Of a DNA stretch of 64,000 bases, positions 11,214-20,426 are shown piece after piece; position 1 is the first letter of the stretch; each line of letters opens with the position of its first letter. The notes beneath the pieces were generated by a model that was not told the DNA's origin, did no database searches, and saw only the letters and a list, made by a program, of their open reading frames with translations. The DNA comes from Rhodanobacteraceae bacterium (GTDB lineage Bacteria; Pseudomonadota; Gammaproteobacteria; Xanthomonadales; Rhodanobacteraceae). The stretch lies in assembly GCA_004299555.1 (NCBI GenBank), contig SCQU01000011.1:1-64000 (forward strand), in the 5' to 3' direction. Made by a program: the position numbers and the translations under genes.

Positions 11214-12011
11214 GTGCATCGATTCCTTCGTTTCGTCATTTGCGCACTAGGCATTGCGCTGTTGGCCGGCTGCAGCCACGCGGTCAAACTGCCGTTGCTC
11301 GGTGCCATCGACAACACGCCGCCGCCCTCGCGCGACGCCGCCATGCGGCAACTTGCATCCGCCACGCCATGTTGCAACGGCTGGGCCAAGCTCGCCTTCC
11401 ACGACGCGTTGCCGCACCGGCCCCGCCCGTTCACGCTCGACCGGTTCAGCCCGGTGGCAACCATCGACGGTGAGCGCACGCATTTCCTGGCTTTCGTACT
11501 GCCGGCGTACAAGCACCCCTACCGCGTCGTATTCCAGACCCAGCCGAGCGCGCGGCACCTCGGCAACAGCTTCCTCTTGGCGCCGACGGTAACCTTGCTG
11601 GATGCCGGCTACCACCCACTGTCCAGCACGGACCTGCCGCTTTGTGTGTACATCAACTGGCGCCCAAGCATGTCGGGTGGCTTTGGCGCGGTGACGGTCG
11701 ACAACGCCGCCGCACGCTATCTTGCGGTCACGACTTCAAAGCAACAGCTGGCCGCCAAGACCTACTGGGCACAGTCCCCAACCAGTTTCAGCGACGTCAG
11801 CGTGCCGTCCGCGTCGGGGCTGGCCAGCATCCAGCCCCAGGCTCCGGTCAGCAGCGGCAGCTTCAACCTGCCGCATGGCCCCACCGGTACCCTGTACGTC
11901 GGCGCCATGACGCCCGCGTATGCAAGCGCCGTCGACAACGGCCTGTGCGGCAAGCCCGCCAAGGGTTCCGGACTGTTGCCAAAGCTGCGCCACGCGCTGC
12001 AGGATCGCTGA
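11214..12011 (+). CDS. Lipoprotein, MalM-like
   Basis: 265 residues from a GTG start. The N-terminus is a lipoprotein signal: FVICALGIALLAGC, with the lipobox LAGC placing the lipid on Cys20. The body shows a beta-rich pattern, and the segment AAMRQLASATPCCNGWAKLAF resembles the start of the periplasmic MalM family (maltose operon protein). No maltose genes are nearby, and the match was judged by eye, so only the lipoprotein nature is firm. The SDR gene follows after 24 bases and may be cotranscribed. A TACACT box near 11152 may be its -10. Confidence 0.7.
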   Translation: MHRFLRFVICALGIALLAGCSHAVKLPLLGAIDNTPPPSRDAAMRQLASATPCCNGWAKLAFHDALPHRPRPFTLDRFSPVATIDGERTHFLAFVLPAYKHPYRVVFQTQPSARHLGNSFLLAPTVTLLDAGYHPLSSTDLPLCVYINWRPSMSGGFGAVTVDNAAARYLAVTTSKQQLAAKTYWAQSPTSFSDVSVPSASGLASIQPQAPVSSGSFNLPHGPTGTLYVGAMTPAYASAVDNGLCGKPAKGSGLLPKLRHALQDR

Positions 12012-12035
12012 TCAACCGTTTACAGGAGTTGCAGC

Positions 12036-12821
12036 ATGGACCTTGATCTGACCGGCCGCCATGCCCTGGTGTGCGGCGCTTCCCAGGGCATCGGCCGGGC
12101 CTGCGCGGTGGAACTGGCACGGCTGGGTGCAAGCATCACCGTGCTGGCCCGCCGCACGGACGTGCTGCGCCAGGTCATCGCCGACTTGCCGCGCGGCGCC
12201 GGGCAGCAACACGCCTTTCTGGCCGCCGATTCCAGCGACACCCGGGGCCTGCGCGCCAGCGCGCGGCAACTGGTGGCCGCCCAACCCGTCCACATTCTCG
12301 TCAACAACTCGGGCGGCCCACCCCCAGGCCCGGCGCATGGCGCGAGCATCGATGCGTTCCTGGCGGCGTATCGCCAACACCTCATCGGCAACCACGTGCT
12401 CGCGGAGAGCGTGATCCCGGGCATGCAGGCGGCGGGCTACGGCCGCATCGTCAACATCATCTCGACCTCGGTGAAGGAGCCCATTGCGGGTCTTGGGGTG
12501 TCCAACACCACGCGCTGGGCCGTGGCAGGCTGGGCCAAGACGCTGGCGCGCGAACTGGCGGCGTCGGGAATCACCGTCAACAACGTGCTGCCCGGCTACA
12601 CCCGCACCCCGCGCATCGAGCAAATCATCGCGACCCGCTCGGAAAAGTCCGGCGACAACGCCGAGCAAGTGCAGCAATCAATGCTGGTCGACGTACCAAT
12701 CGGCCGCTTCGCCGAACCGGCTGAAATCGCCGCTGCGGTGGCTTTTCTCGCGTCACCAGCAGCGAGCTACATCACCGGAATCAACCTGCCGGTCGACGGC
12801 GGGCGCACCCGTTCGCTGTAA
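12036..12821 (+). CDS. SDR-family protein with altered catalytic motif
   Basis: 261 residues with a Rossmann fold: GASQGIG at residues 14-20, NNSGG near 89-93, and the C-terminal GINLPVDGG typical of FabG-like enzymes. The catalytic YxxxK is missing; its place reads SNTTRWAVAGWAK, so neither Tyr nor Lys is at the expected spot. This matches a known FabG-like subgroup without the standard tetrad. ACAGGAG precedes the start. Similar proteins occur with 3-hydroxyanthranilate or 2-aminomuconate genes, and a dehydrogenase of that route lies 1.7 kb downstream. That link is inference, and the substrate is unknown. Confidence 0.85.
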   Translation: MDLDLTGRHALVCGASQGIGRACAVELARLGASITVLARRTDVLRQVIADLPRGAGQQHAFLAADSSDTRGLRASARQLVAAQPVHILVNNSGGPPPGPAHGASIDAFLAAYRQHLIGNHVLAESVIPGMQAAGYGRIVNIISTSVKEPIAGLGVSNTTRWAVAGWAKTLARELAASGITVNNVLPGYTRTPRIEQIIATRSEKSGDNAEQVQQSMLVDVPIGRFAEPAEIAAAVAFLASPAASYITGINLPVDGGRTRSL

Positions 12822-12962
12822 TCCCGCGGTACGCCGGTCATCGTAGCTCCGCGCCACCAGGCCAACCTATGGCACTGGTGGGCAACGTCACGCGAGTGTT
12901 GAATCGCCATGCGATGCGCGGCTCACTGCGCTTGGTCGTGATCGAACCTCGGAGTACAAACC

Positions 12963-14513
12963 GTGAATCGCGTATTGATTGTGGCAATCCTCGCGGGACT
13001 GGCCCTGCTGGCGCCGACGGCGTATGCAACGCCGGTGCCGGCAACGCAGCAAAAAACCGCCACCACCCCCGTGCCCAAGGCGCGCAAGGTCATCACCCAC
13101 GGCAGCGTTGCAATCGACGGCAAGCGCATCCGCTACACCGCCACCGCCGGCACCATCGGGTTGCGCAACGACAAGAACCAGCCGACCGGCAGCATGTTCT
13201 ACGTGGCCTACACCGAAGACGGCGCGCGCAACCCCACGAAGCGGCCGGTCACGTTCCTCTACAACGGCGGCCCCGGCGCATCCTCCAACTGGCTCACCAT
13301 GAGCGGCCTCGGGCCCTACAAGGTCAACCTCGTCAATGGCGCGGCGACGCCACCCGCACCCTATTCGGTGACGGCCAGCCACGAGAGCATCCTCAACGTC
13401 ACCGACCTCGTCTTCGTCGATGCGATGGGCACCGGCTTCAGCACCATCGGCGGCAAGGGCACCGGAAAAATGTTTTGGGGCGTCGATGAAGACGTGAAGG
13501 CGTTCGGCCAGTTCATCCAGCGCTACATCACGCAGAACGATCGCTGGAACTCGCCGTTGTTCCTGTATGGCGAAAGCTACGGCACGACCCGCTCGGCGGC
13601 ACTTGCCGAATACCTGCAGGAGCAGGGTATTGCCGTGAACGGCGTGGTGCTGCAGTCCTCGGTGCTCAATTATTTTGATGGGTCGCCGGGTTCGGACAAC
13701 GGCTACATCTTCGACCTGCCGTCGTTCGCGGCGATTGCCTGGTACCACGACAAGATCCCGGACAAGCCTGCCAGCCTGCCGGCTTTCATCGAGCAGGCCC
13801 GGCAATTTGCGGACGGGCCCTACGCGCAGGCCCTGCGGCAAGGCCACACGCTGCCGACGGCGCAACTGGACGCGATGGCCCGGAAGCTGCATCGGTTCAC
13901 GGGCCTCCCGGTCGGCTACCTCGAGCGCGCCAACCTGCGCGTGACCGGCGCCGAATTCCGCAAGGAACTCATGCTGCCCGAACGCGAGCACGTCGGCCGC
14001 TACGACGCCCGCTACACCGCCGCTGACGCGAACGCCATTGCATCCCGGCCGGCGTTCGACCCGTCCGACCAGCAGATCTCGCCGGCGCTCAATCAGGGCT
14101 ACCTGTGGTACCTGCAGCATGTATTGAAATGGAAAACCACCCGCGCCTACGTTGGCGAGAGCTTCGACGCCTACAAACACTGGGACTGGAAACACAAGCA
14201 ACCGGGCGGTTTCCGCGCGCAACCGCTGCCCGACGTTGCAGCCGACCTTGCCGCCGCGATGCGCAAGAACCCGTACCTGCGCGTGCTGTCCGAGAACGGC
14301 TATTTCGATCTCGCAACACCGTTCCACGCGACCGAGTACGACCTTGCCCACGTGACGCTGGACCCGGCGTTGCGCAAGCACATCCAGTTTGCGTACTTTG
14401 ATTCCGGCCACCCCATCTACATCAATCCGGATTCACTTGAGGCCATGCACACGGCGCTGGACACATTCTATCGCGACACGCTGGCCGCCGACGCCCGCAC
14501 GGCCGCCAACTGA
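12963..14513 (+). CDS. Secreted S10-family serine carboxypeptidase
   Basis: 516 residues from a GTG start with GGAG 9 bases ahead. Residues 1-22 form a signal peptide ending AYA. The S10 fold is clear: NGGPGASS (oxyanion loop, 101-108), nucleophile Ser205 in GESYG, Asp449 in NGYFDLATPF and His483 in SGHPIYI, completing the triad. It should remove C-terminal amino acids from peptides in the periplasm or outside the cell. Such bacterial members are common in Xanthomonadales and other peptide-using proteobacteria. No neighbour suggests a specific substrate. Confidence 0.92.
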   Translation: MNRVLIVAILAGLALLAPTAYATPVPATQQKTATTPVPKARKVITHGSVAIDGKRIRYTATAGTIGLRNDKNQPTGSMFYVAYTEDGARNPTKRPVTFLYNGGPGASSNWLTMSGLGPYKVNLVNGAATPPAPYSVTASHESILNVTDLVFVDAMGTGFSTIGGKGTGKMFWGVDEDVKAFGQFIQRYITQNDRWNSPLFLYGESYGTTRSAALAEYLQEQGIAVNGVVLQSSVLNYFDGSPGSDNGYIFDLPSFAAIAWYHDKIPDKPASLPAFIEQARQFADGPYAQALRQGHTLPTAQLDAMARKLHRFTGLPVGYLERANLRVTGAEFRKELMLPEREHVGRYDARYTAADANAIASRPAFDPSDQQISPALNQGYLWYLQHVLKWKTTRAYVGESFDAYKHWDWKHKQPGGFRAQPLPDVAADLAAAMRKNPYLRVLSENGYFDLATPFHATEYDLAHVTLDPALRKHIQFAYFDSGHPIYINPDSLEAMHTALDTFYRDTLAADARTAAN

Positions 14514-14558
14514 CGCGCCCGCGGGCCATCCGCTCCGGCACGGCGGTAGACTTGGCCG

Positions 14559-16007
14559 ATGGCACTGCATACCCTCGCCAATCTGGTCAACGGCCGGCTG
14601 CTGGAACCTGCCGGCCACGCATACCTTGATGTCTTCGAGCCGGCGACGGGCAAGGTGTACGCGCGGTGCCCCGATTCGGACGCGCGTGACGTCAGCGCCG
14701 CCGTCGCGGCCGCCGCGCACGCGGCACCCGCCTGGGCCGCACTTGCCGTCGGCGAGCGCGCGCAGCACCTGCAGCGGCTGGCCGACGCCGTCGCCGCCAA
14801 CCTGGACCGGTTGGCCCGCGAGGAATCGCGGGACAACGGCAAGCCGGTGACGCTGGCGCGGCAAGTCGACATTCCCCGCGCGGTCGCCAACCTGCGTTTT
14901 TTTGCCGAAGCGATCACCCAGTGGCCGGGCGAGTCGCATGCCGACGCGCGCGCGATCAACCTGACGTTGCGCCAGCCGCTCGGCGTCGTCGGCTGCATCT
15001 CGCCGTGGAACCTGCCGCTGTACCTTTTCACCTGGAAGATCGCACCCGCGCTCGCGGCCGGCAACGCGGTCGTGGCGAAGCCGTCGGAAATTACGCCCTT
15101 CACGGCCTTCCGGCTGGCCGAGCTGGCGATTGAATGCGGCTTTCCGCCGGGCGTGCTCAACATCATCCAGGGACTTGGGCCCAAGGTCGGCACGGCCATC
15201 GTCGAACACCCGGTGGTCAAGGCGATATCCTTCACGGGATCGACCCGTACCGGCGCCTACATCGCCGCGGCATGCGCAAAGGCGTTCAAGAAATCGTCGC
15301 TCGAAATGGGCGGCAAGAATCCCGCCATCGTGTTTGCCGACGCCGACCTTTCCGACGCCAACCTCGACACCATCGTGCGTTCGGGGTTCTCGAACCAGGG
15401 TGAAATCTGCCTGTGCGGATCGCGCTTGCTGGTCGAGCGTTCGATCTACGCCGGTTTCAAGCAGCGCTACCTCGACAAGGTGAAGGCGCTGCGCGTCGGC
15501 GACCCCAACGATGCTGCGAGTGACCTTGGCGCTCTGGTGTCAAAGGCACACTTCGACAAAGTGACCACCTGCATCCAGCGCGCGCGCGATGAAGGCGGCA
15601 CCGTGCTGACCGGCGGCAATACCGTTCAGCCGCAAGGCCGCTGCGCGGATGGCTGGTTTGTTGCGCCGACCGTGATCGAAGGCCTGCCGCAGGACTGCGC
15701 CACCAACCGCGAAGAAATTTTCGGACCGGTGGTGACGCTGATCCCGTTCACTGACGAGGACGAGGCGATTGCGATCGCCAACGGCACTGACTACGGCCTG
15801 GCAGCGTCCATATGGACGCGCGATCTCGGCCGCGCCAACCGCGTCGCCGGCCGTATCGACTTCGGCATCGTGTGGGTCAACTGCTGGATGCTGCGCGACC
15901 TGCGCACACCGTTCGGCGGCGTCAAGCATTCCGGCATGGGCCGCGAAGGCGGCACCGAGGCCCTGCGCTTCTTCACCGAACCCAAGAATGTCTGCATCGC
16001 CAATTGA
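14559..16007 (+). CDS. 2-aminomuconic/2-hydroxymuconic semialdehyde dehydrogenase
   Basis: 482 residues, aldehyde dehydrogenase superfamily. Motifs: CISPWNLPLY (cofactor site), FTGSTRTG, general base Glu249 in LEMGGKNP, and catalytic Cys284 in NQGEICLCGSR. The segments CLCGSR and WVNCWMLRDLRTPFGGVKHSGMGREGG are typical of the muconic-semialdehyde branch (AmnC, DmpC, ALDH8A1) and not of general ALDHs. It oxidises the ring-cleavage semialdehyde with NAD+. The 2-aminomuconate deaminase encoded at 24541 would take the next step, which favours the amino form, but the two genes are separate. Confidence 0.85.
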   Translation: MALHTLANLVNGRLLEPAGHAYLDVFEPATGKVYARCPDSDARDVSAAVAAAAHAAPAWAALAVGERAQHLQRLADAVAANLDRLAREESRDNGKPVTLARQVDIPRAVANLRFFAEAITQWPGESHADARAINLTLRQPLGVVGCISPWNLPLYLFTWKIAPALAAGNAVVAKPSEITPFTAFRLAELAIECGFPPGVLNIIQGLGPKVGTAIVEHPVVKAISFTGSTRTGAYIAAACAKAFKKSSLEMGGKNPAIVFADADLSDANLDTIVRSGFSNQGEICLCGSRLLVERSIYAGFKQRYLDKVKALRVGDPNDAASDLGALVSKAHFDKVTTCIQRARDEGGTVLTGGNTVQPQGRCADGWFVAPTVIEGLPQDCATNREEIFGPVVTLIPFTDEDEAIAIANGTDYGLAASIWTRDLGRANRVAGRIDFGIVWVNCWMLRDLRTPFGGVKHSGMGREGGTEALRFFTEPKNVCIAN

Positions 16008-16358
16008 CGGTAGCTCCAGTCGCCGTCCGCGCTCGGCTCACTGCGAACAGCCGCAACCCAAATTGGGTTGCCCGACAGCAGGCATTGGAACCGATGCCGA
16101 TGAAACGATTTCGCAGCGGCAGGCGACGTGCGGCGGAATTGCTACCGCAACGGTCGGCACCATGTGTTGGTACAACTGGTCGCGTGCCGCTTGGCTTGCT
16201 CGACACAGGTGCAGATCGTCGCCTGCAAACCACGGTGCCCGAGCATGGCTGTAGGCTGACCTTCCTGACTACAGTATTGATCACCTGGTTCTCTCGTCAC
16301 ATCGGCTTGCATATCACGCGGTGGGTCAAGCGTGTTGTCGAGGCCGGCAGGGCGCGGT
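16008..16358. other. Intergenic stretch, no gene seen
   Basis: 351 bases between two convergent genes. Apart from the hairpin at 16053-16071 I see nothing with coding character, and short frames on either strand lack ribosome sites and family resemblance. Confidence 0.5.
16053..16071. terminator. Palindromic hairpin after the dehydrogenase gene
   Basis: GCAACCCAAATTGGGTTGC is a perfect 19-base palindrome, 46 bases after the dehydrogenase stop. It lacks a T-run on either strand, so it may slow or stabilise transcript ends without being a complete intrinsic terminator. Confidence 0.35.
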
Positions 16359-17669
16359 TCAGTGTCCCGATCTCGCGCCACTGGGGTTATCGATAACAGC
16401 GGGGAGCGCCTCCCTAAATGGGGCATAACCCCACGCGCGCAACACTTGCAGGCGTTGGTACGCGGTCTGTGGCTGATCAAAGTAGATCTCGGCAAGCAGC
16501 TGGTTATTTACTTTGGGCCATGTCTCGCGGATGGCCTGCGCAATGGCGTAGGTACGAGCGCTCACGCGGCTTGCCCGGTGCATGAGCTGTAGCGCATTTG
16601 CGCAGGCGAATATCGCAATGACGACCATAACAACACGCATGCGGCGTGACGGCGTGGATAGGTGAATATTGCAAAGCAACCCAAACAAACCCAGCCAGAA
16701 CAGGATGGAAAAACTGACGTAGCGACTGACGAACGCCTGATCCGCCCCCAATGCGGAGTCTCGGCCCAGTGCAACCAGCGCCCCAGCCAGAAAGCCGAAG
16801 ACCGCAAAGCCGATCCATGGCAGGGAAGTCCGATCACCCCGGCAGCGCCAGCTCGCCCAGACTGCGAGCGCGATGCCGCATAAACCGATCCACGGTGCAA
16901 TACCGGTCGCCAGCCGCGAGATTCCGGCGCCAAGAAAGTTGAGCAGGTAGACGAACTCTGCCGGCGCGCCGCGGCCCATCGACGGGGTCGCGAACCGCCG
17001 ATAGATGAGCAGGATGCCCAAACCGGCAAGCAGCCACGGAATTGCGGCGAGAAGTCGGCGCCGGCGTGATTGGTCGTGGCGAAGGGCTATCAACAACAGT
17101 GCAACCGGGAATGCCGCAAGTGCGGTTGCGAAACTGCAGTAGGCCAGTGCAGCACCCATCAGTGCGAGGACACTGTGCCACCAGGACAATTGCGGCCGGG
17201 TCAAGGACCAAATCACCACGCTCACGCCCAGCAAGCACAGAAAGACTGCAACCTGCCAGCCCCACTGCAGGTTCGCCAGGTGCCCCGGATACAAAGCCAG
17301 GAATACGAGCATCGCGGCCATGGCAGTGCCGCCGCGAGTATCGGTCTGGACCGTCGCGTAGATGAAGGGCCGCACGATGGCGGCACTCGCCAGCAACAGT
17401 ACCCAGCTCACCACGTCTACCACCCATGGGTGACCATGCGAAAGGTTCGCGGTGACCAGCAATACTGCGTAGGCGGCGGTATGGATGTGTCCGCCGTCGA
17501 ATCTAAAGATCGCCGAGTGCGACAGCGTGCCTTCGCGCCAGGCTTCAAGAATCGGAACGAGGTTGAGGTGGTTCCACACCATCATTGGAATTTGCCACAG
17601 CACCGTCATGAGCAGCAGCGCTGCGGCGAGAATGACAAACAGGTAGTCGGGAAGGTGGCGCCGTGGCAT
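16359..17669 (-). CDS. Polytopic membrane protein, unrecognised
   Basis: 436 residues with roughly ten hydrophobic segments, beginning with LFVILAAALLLMTVLWQI after a short basic N-terminus. A conserved-looking DGGHIHTAAYAVLL follows the first loop. The overall plan resembles bacterial membrane glycosyltransferase-like or polymerase-like proteins, but no catalytic motif is convincing. The start at 17669 is chosen because GGAG lies 9 bases ahead; an ATG 15 bases upstream and longer readings are possible. Its base composition looks less GC-rich than its neighbours, which hints at acquisition. It follows dabA on the same strand after 246 bases. Confidence 0.65.
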   Translation of the reverse strand: MPRRHLPDYLFVILAAALLLMTVLWQIPMMVWNHLNLVPILEAWREGTLSHSAIFRFDGGHIHTAAYAVLLVTANLSHGHPWVVDVVSWVLLLASAAIVRPFIYATVQTDTRGGTAMAAMLVFLALYPGHLANLQWGWQVAVFLCLLGVSVVIWSLTRPQLSWWHSVLALMGAALAYCSFATALAAFPVALLLIALRHDQSRRRRLLAAIPWLLAGLGILLIYRRFATPSMGRGAPAEFVYLLNFLGAGISRLATGIAPWIGLCGIALAVWASWRCRGDRTSLPWIGFAVFGFLAGALVALGRDSALGADQAFVSRYVSFSILFWLGLFGLLCNIHLSTPSRRMRVVMVVIAIFACANALQLMHRASRVSARTYAIAQAIRETWPKVNNQLLAEIYFDQPQTAYQRLQVLRAWGYAPFREALPAVIDNPSGARSGH

Positions 17670-17915
17670 GTACAGCGACTCCATAACGGTTGCAAACACG
17701 CAATGGTAGAAGAGGAATCGCTGTTTGCACTGGAATCGGTAGACGGAGCAGACCGCAACTGACTGTGCGTACAAAATCAAACCGGCGTCGTGTTCGTGTC
17801 GATCGGCATGCCAGTTGTCCCAAAGCTGCCGCTCGTTAAAGACTGCAATCGGTCGGCAATGTATGGGCTCGATCCGTGTGCAGCTCTGCGCGCATGACCG
17901 GCGCGAAACGCGGCA

Positions 17916-20426
17916 TCACACCTCAAGTGCCACCCAGCGCCCCCGCTCGTAGCGCTGCAGTGAGTCGCCTTCGTAACGCCACAGCAGCATCCAGCCGTTG
18001 TCGAGCAGCTGGCCGAGCACGACGTTGCGGGCGATGATCGCTTCGATTGACGCGGCCGGCGCGTCGATGATGACCGTCAGCCGCACGGGCTGGTGACGCC
18101 AACCCTCGCCGTCGTGCAACGACTGTCGGGGCAGCCCGATCCGCAGGTCGCCGCCGTTGCCCTCGAACACGCCGACGTGGCCGTCCACGACGTTGTGCAG
18201 CACCTTGTTGCCGCTGCCGTAGTGCTCCGGGTCACAGGTCGAGGCGTTGTACTGGGCACTCAGCCAATGCGTGACCAGCATGGGGCCCATCATCAGCTTT
18301 TCGAGCACACTGCCATCAGGGTCGAATGCAGCGGCATAGTCATGCAGGTAAGCGCGGTTGAGGATGCGCGCGCGGCTGCGTTCGCGCGGACCGATGATGA
18401 AGGCCGCGTTGCGGATGAGGCCCCACTCCGGGCGCGTCTGCGAACCATCGTTCGCGCGCCGGCGAAAAGCCTTCAACAACGCACCAGCCGGCAGGCTTGG
18501 ATCCATCCCCAACGCCGGCGCACGCTCCCGGCGGATGCGGTCACACGCGGCGGCAAACACGCCTTCCATCTGCTGCCAGCGCCGCAACGCGACTGGCGGC
18601 AGGAGGTCGAGGTCGAAACCGGTGACTTCGTCGGTCGTGGTGTTGTGCAACGCGCCCATGAAAAAGGTCGTGGGCGGAATGCGCAACCCCTTGGCGATCA
18701 ACCCCGCACGCACGGCGGGATCGTTCAACAGCTGGGCCAGCGCGCGCGCGTTGGCTTCGCCGGGGCGGCCGTAGCACGCGCCGCAATCGAGCGTCGAGGC
18801 GTGCGCGTTGTTGGTGCTGTGTCCGGCGTGGCCGCACAAAATCACCAGCGGCGCCAGACGGTCATCCAGCCCGAGGGTATGCAGCACGCCTGCCGCCAGC
18901 ACCACCCGCTGCGCGGCGTCAAGGCCAACGATCGTTGGCCGGCACCGCCCGGCCACCGCATGCGGCAAGCCAATGCGATCTGCGCTCACCCGCGGTCCCG
19001 CGGGTGGCCGCAGCCAGCGCGCGATCTTGCCGAGGTAGCCAACGCCCAGCACCTCGACAAAGGAAAAGGTCGCGCTCGACCAGCGCACCGTACCGAGCCA
19101 CTGGTCGAGCCGCGCCAGGCGCTTCCAGCGCGCCGAGCGCACCCGCGCCGAGCGCGCGGCACCGGCCGCGCTTGCGCTGCCGGGTGCGGTGACCACGTCC
19201 TGGACGGCGACACTCGGATACGCAAGGCCCGGCAGCTGCGGCCGGCGGACGTCGGTACCCAGCGGACTGTAGTGGATCGGGATGCCGAAGAAGCCTGCGA
19301 ACGCGCGCGTCTCGACGCCGTCCCATTCGGCTTCCAGGTTGCGGCGCATCGCCTCGCTGCGCGTGTCGATGCAGAACACCGCCTGTACTTCCGGCGCGTG
19401 CGGCGCCCGCGGCGGCACCGGCGCGCGCAGTTTGCCGGCAAGCTCACGCTGGTAGCTGGCTTCAAGCGCCTCCTGCCAGACTTCGTCCACCACCAGTGCG
19501 GCATCGGCTTCGGCCACGCGCGCGTCGAAATCCCGCCAGTTCAAGCTGAGCGCTGCAAGCGCATCGTGCCGCGCGACGCCCGATACGGAATGGGCGATGA
19601 GCGCTTCCCAGGTAAGGCGGCACGCCAGCAGTTCCCGCAATCGCGGATCGTCCTCGCCGTCCGACACCTTCTGCCAGCCGATGTACGCGCACCACGAAGC
19701 CCAGCCATCGATCGAAAGCAACAACGCCTTGGCATAGTCTTCCCAGGCGGATGCGGGCAGCCCAAGCCGGTCCAACGCCCATTCGGCAGCGGCGTCCGCC
19801 GCACGCGGCAAATGGTGCAACTGTGCGGGAAGCCGCGGCAGGCCCAGCATGGAACTCAGGCCGTGGTCACCCGCCATGCTCTCGCGCCAGAAGCCGTACA
19901 GGTCGGGGCTGCCGGCGGCGCGCCAGTCGGCCTGGTGGCGATCGAAATACGTCGCGCAGGTCTGGCTTAGCTGGAACACGATGGCGGCACGCCACGGCCA
20001 GCGCCGGTTCTTCTGCACCCGGTCGTCCAGCAGGTCCACCAGCAGCGGTTCCCGGCGGATGCGCGGGGCGTCCGCCAGCGCCGCGATGCACGCCTCGGCC
20101 GTCAACGCGCAAGGCTCGCGTGCGGCATGGGCGGCCAGCGCGGCATCGACGTCGGCCCGCGTGATGCGGCCCGCATCCCATTCGCGCCGGAAATAATCCC
20201 GGCCCGGGAACACCTTGAAATCACCCAGCACCGCCAACCGTGCGGCGACGTGCCGGATCGGCATGCCGATGCGCCGCCAGTGCGGGTTCACCGCGACCGC
20301 CTGATCGAGTGGCCAGGCCGGCATGATGCTCGCGCACGCGCTCGCCAGCGCGGCGTGCACCGCCGCGGCGTCCGCAACGGCCGGCACAGCGCCGGCGGTC
20401 GCGGTCGCGGGCATCACCGCGTTCAC
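17916..20426 (-). CDS. dabA: DabA, DUF2309 subunit of inorganic carbon transporter
   Basis: 836 residues, the usual length for the DUF2309 family. DabA resembles a beta-carbonic anhydrase and, with the membrane subunit DabB, takes up CO2 or bicarbonate using the cation gradient. The zinc ligands are visible: Cys352 and Asp354 in VFCIDTRSE, His533 in LCGHAGHSTNN and Cys548 in LDCGACYG. The 15-residue step from His533 to Cys548 equals that reported for Halothiobacillus DabA. Start is GTG, overlapping the dabB stop (GTGA). No carboxysome or RubisCO gene is near, so carbon supply for anaplerosis in a heterotroph is as likely as autotrophy. Confidence 0.93.
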   Translation of the reverse strand: MNAVMPATATAGAVPAVADAAAVHAALASACASIMPAWPLDQAVAVNPHWRRIGMPIRHVAARLAVLGDFKVFPGRDYFRREWDAGRITRADVDAALAAHAAREPCALTAEACIAALADAPRIRREPLLVDLLDDRVQKNRRWPWRAAIVFQLSQTCATYFDRHQADWRAAGSPDLYGFWRESMAGDHGLSSMLGLPRLPAQLHHLPRAADAAAEWALDRLGLPASAWEDYAKALLLSIDGWASWCAYIGWQKVSDGEDDPRLRELLACRLTWEALIAHSVSGVARHDALAALSLNWRDFDARVAEADAALVVDEVWQEALEASYQRELAGKLRAPVPPRAPHAPEVQAVFCIDTRSEAMRRNLEAEWDGVETRAFAGFFGIPIHYSPLGTDVRRPQLPGLAYPSVAVQDVVTAPGSASAAGAARSARVRSARWKRLARLDQWLGTVRWSSATFSFVEVLGVGYLGKIARWLRPPAGPRVSADRIGLPHAVAGRCRPTIVGLDAAQRVVLAAGVLHTLGLDDRLAPLVILCGHAGHSTNNAHASTLDCGACYGRPGEANARALAQLLNDPAVRAGLIAKGLRIPPTTFFMGALHNTTTDEVTGFDLDLLPPVALRRWQQMEGVFAAACDRIRRERAPALGMDPSLPAGALLKAFRRRANDGSQTRPEWGLIRNAAFIIGPRERSRARILNRAYLHDYAAAFDPDGSVLEKLMMGPMLVTHWLSAQYNASTCDPEHYGSGNKVLHNVVDGHVGVFEGNGGDLRIGLPRQSLHDGEGWRHQPVRLTVIIDAPAASIEAIIARNVVLGQLLDNGWMLLWRYEGDSLQRYERGRWVALEV

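Noticed and set aside
9914-11512. Long minus-strand frame of 532 codons over asnS
   Set aside because: It is antisense to a certain gene and shows no family resemblance; long shadows are expected at this GC content.
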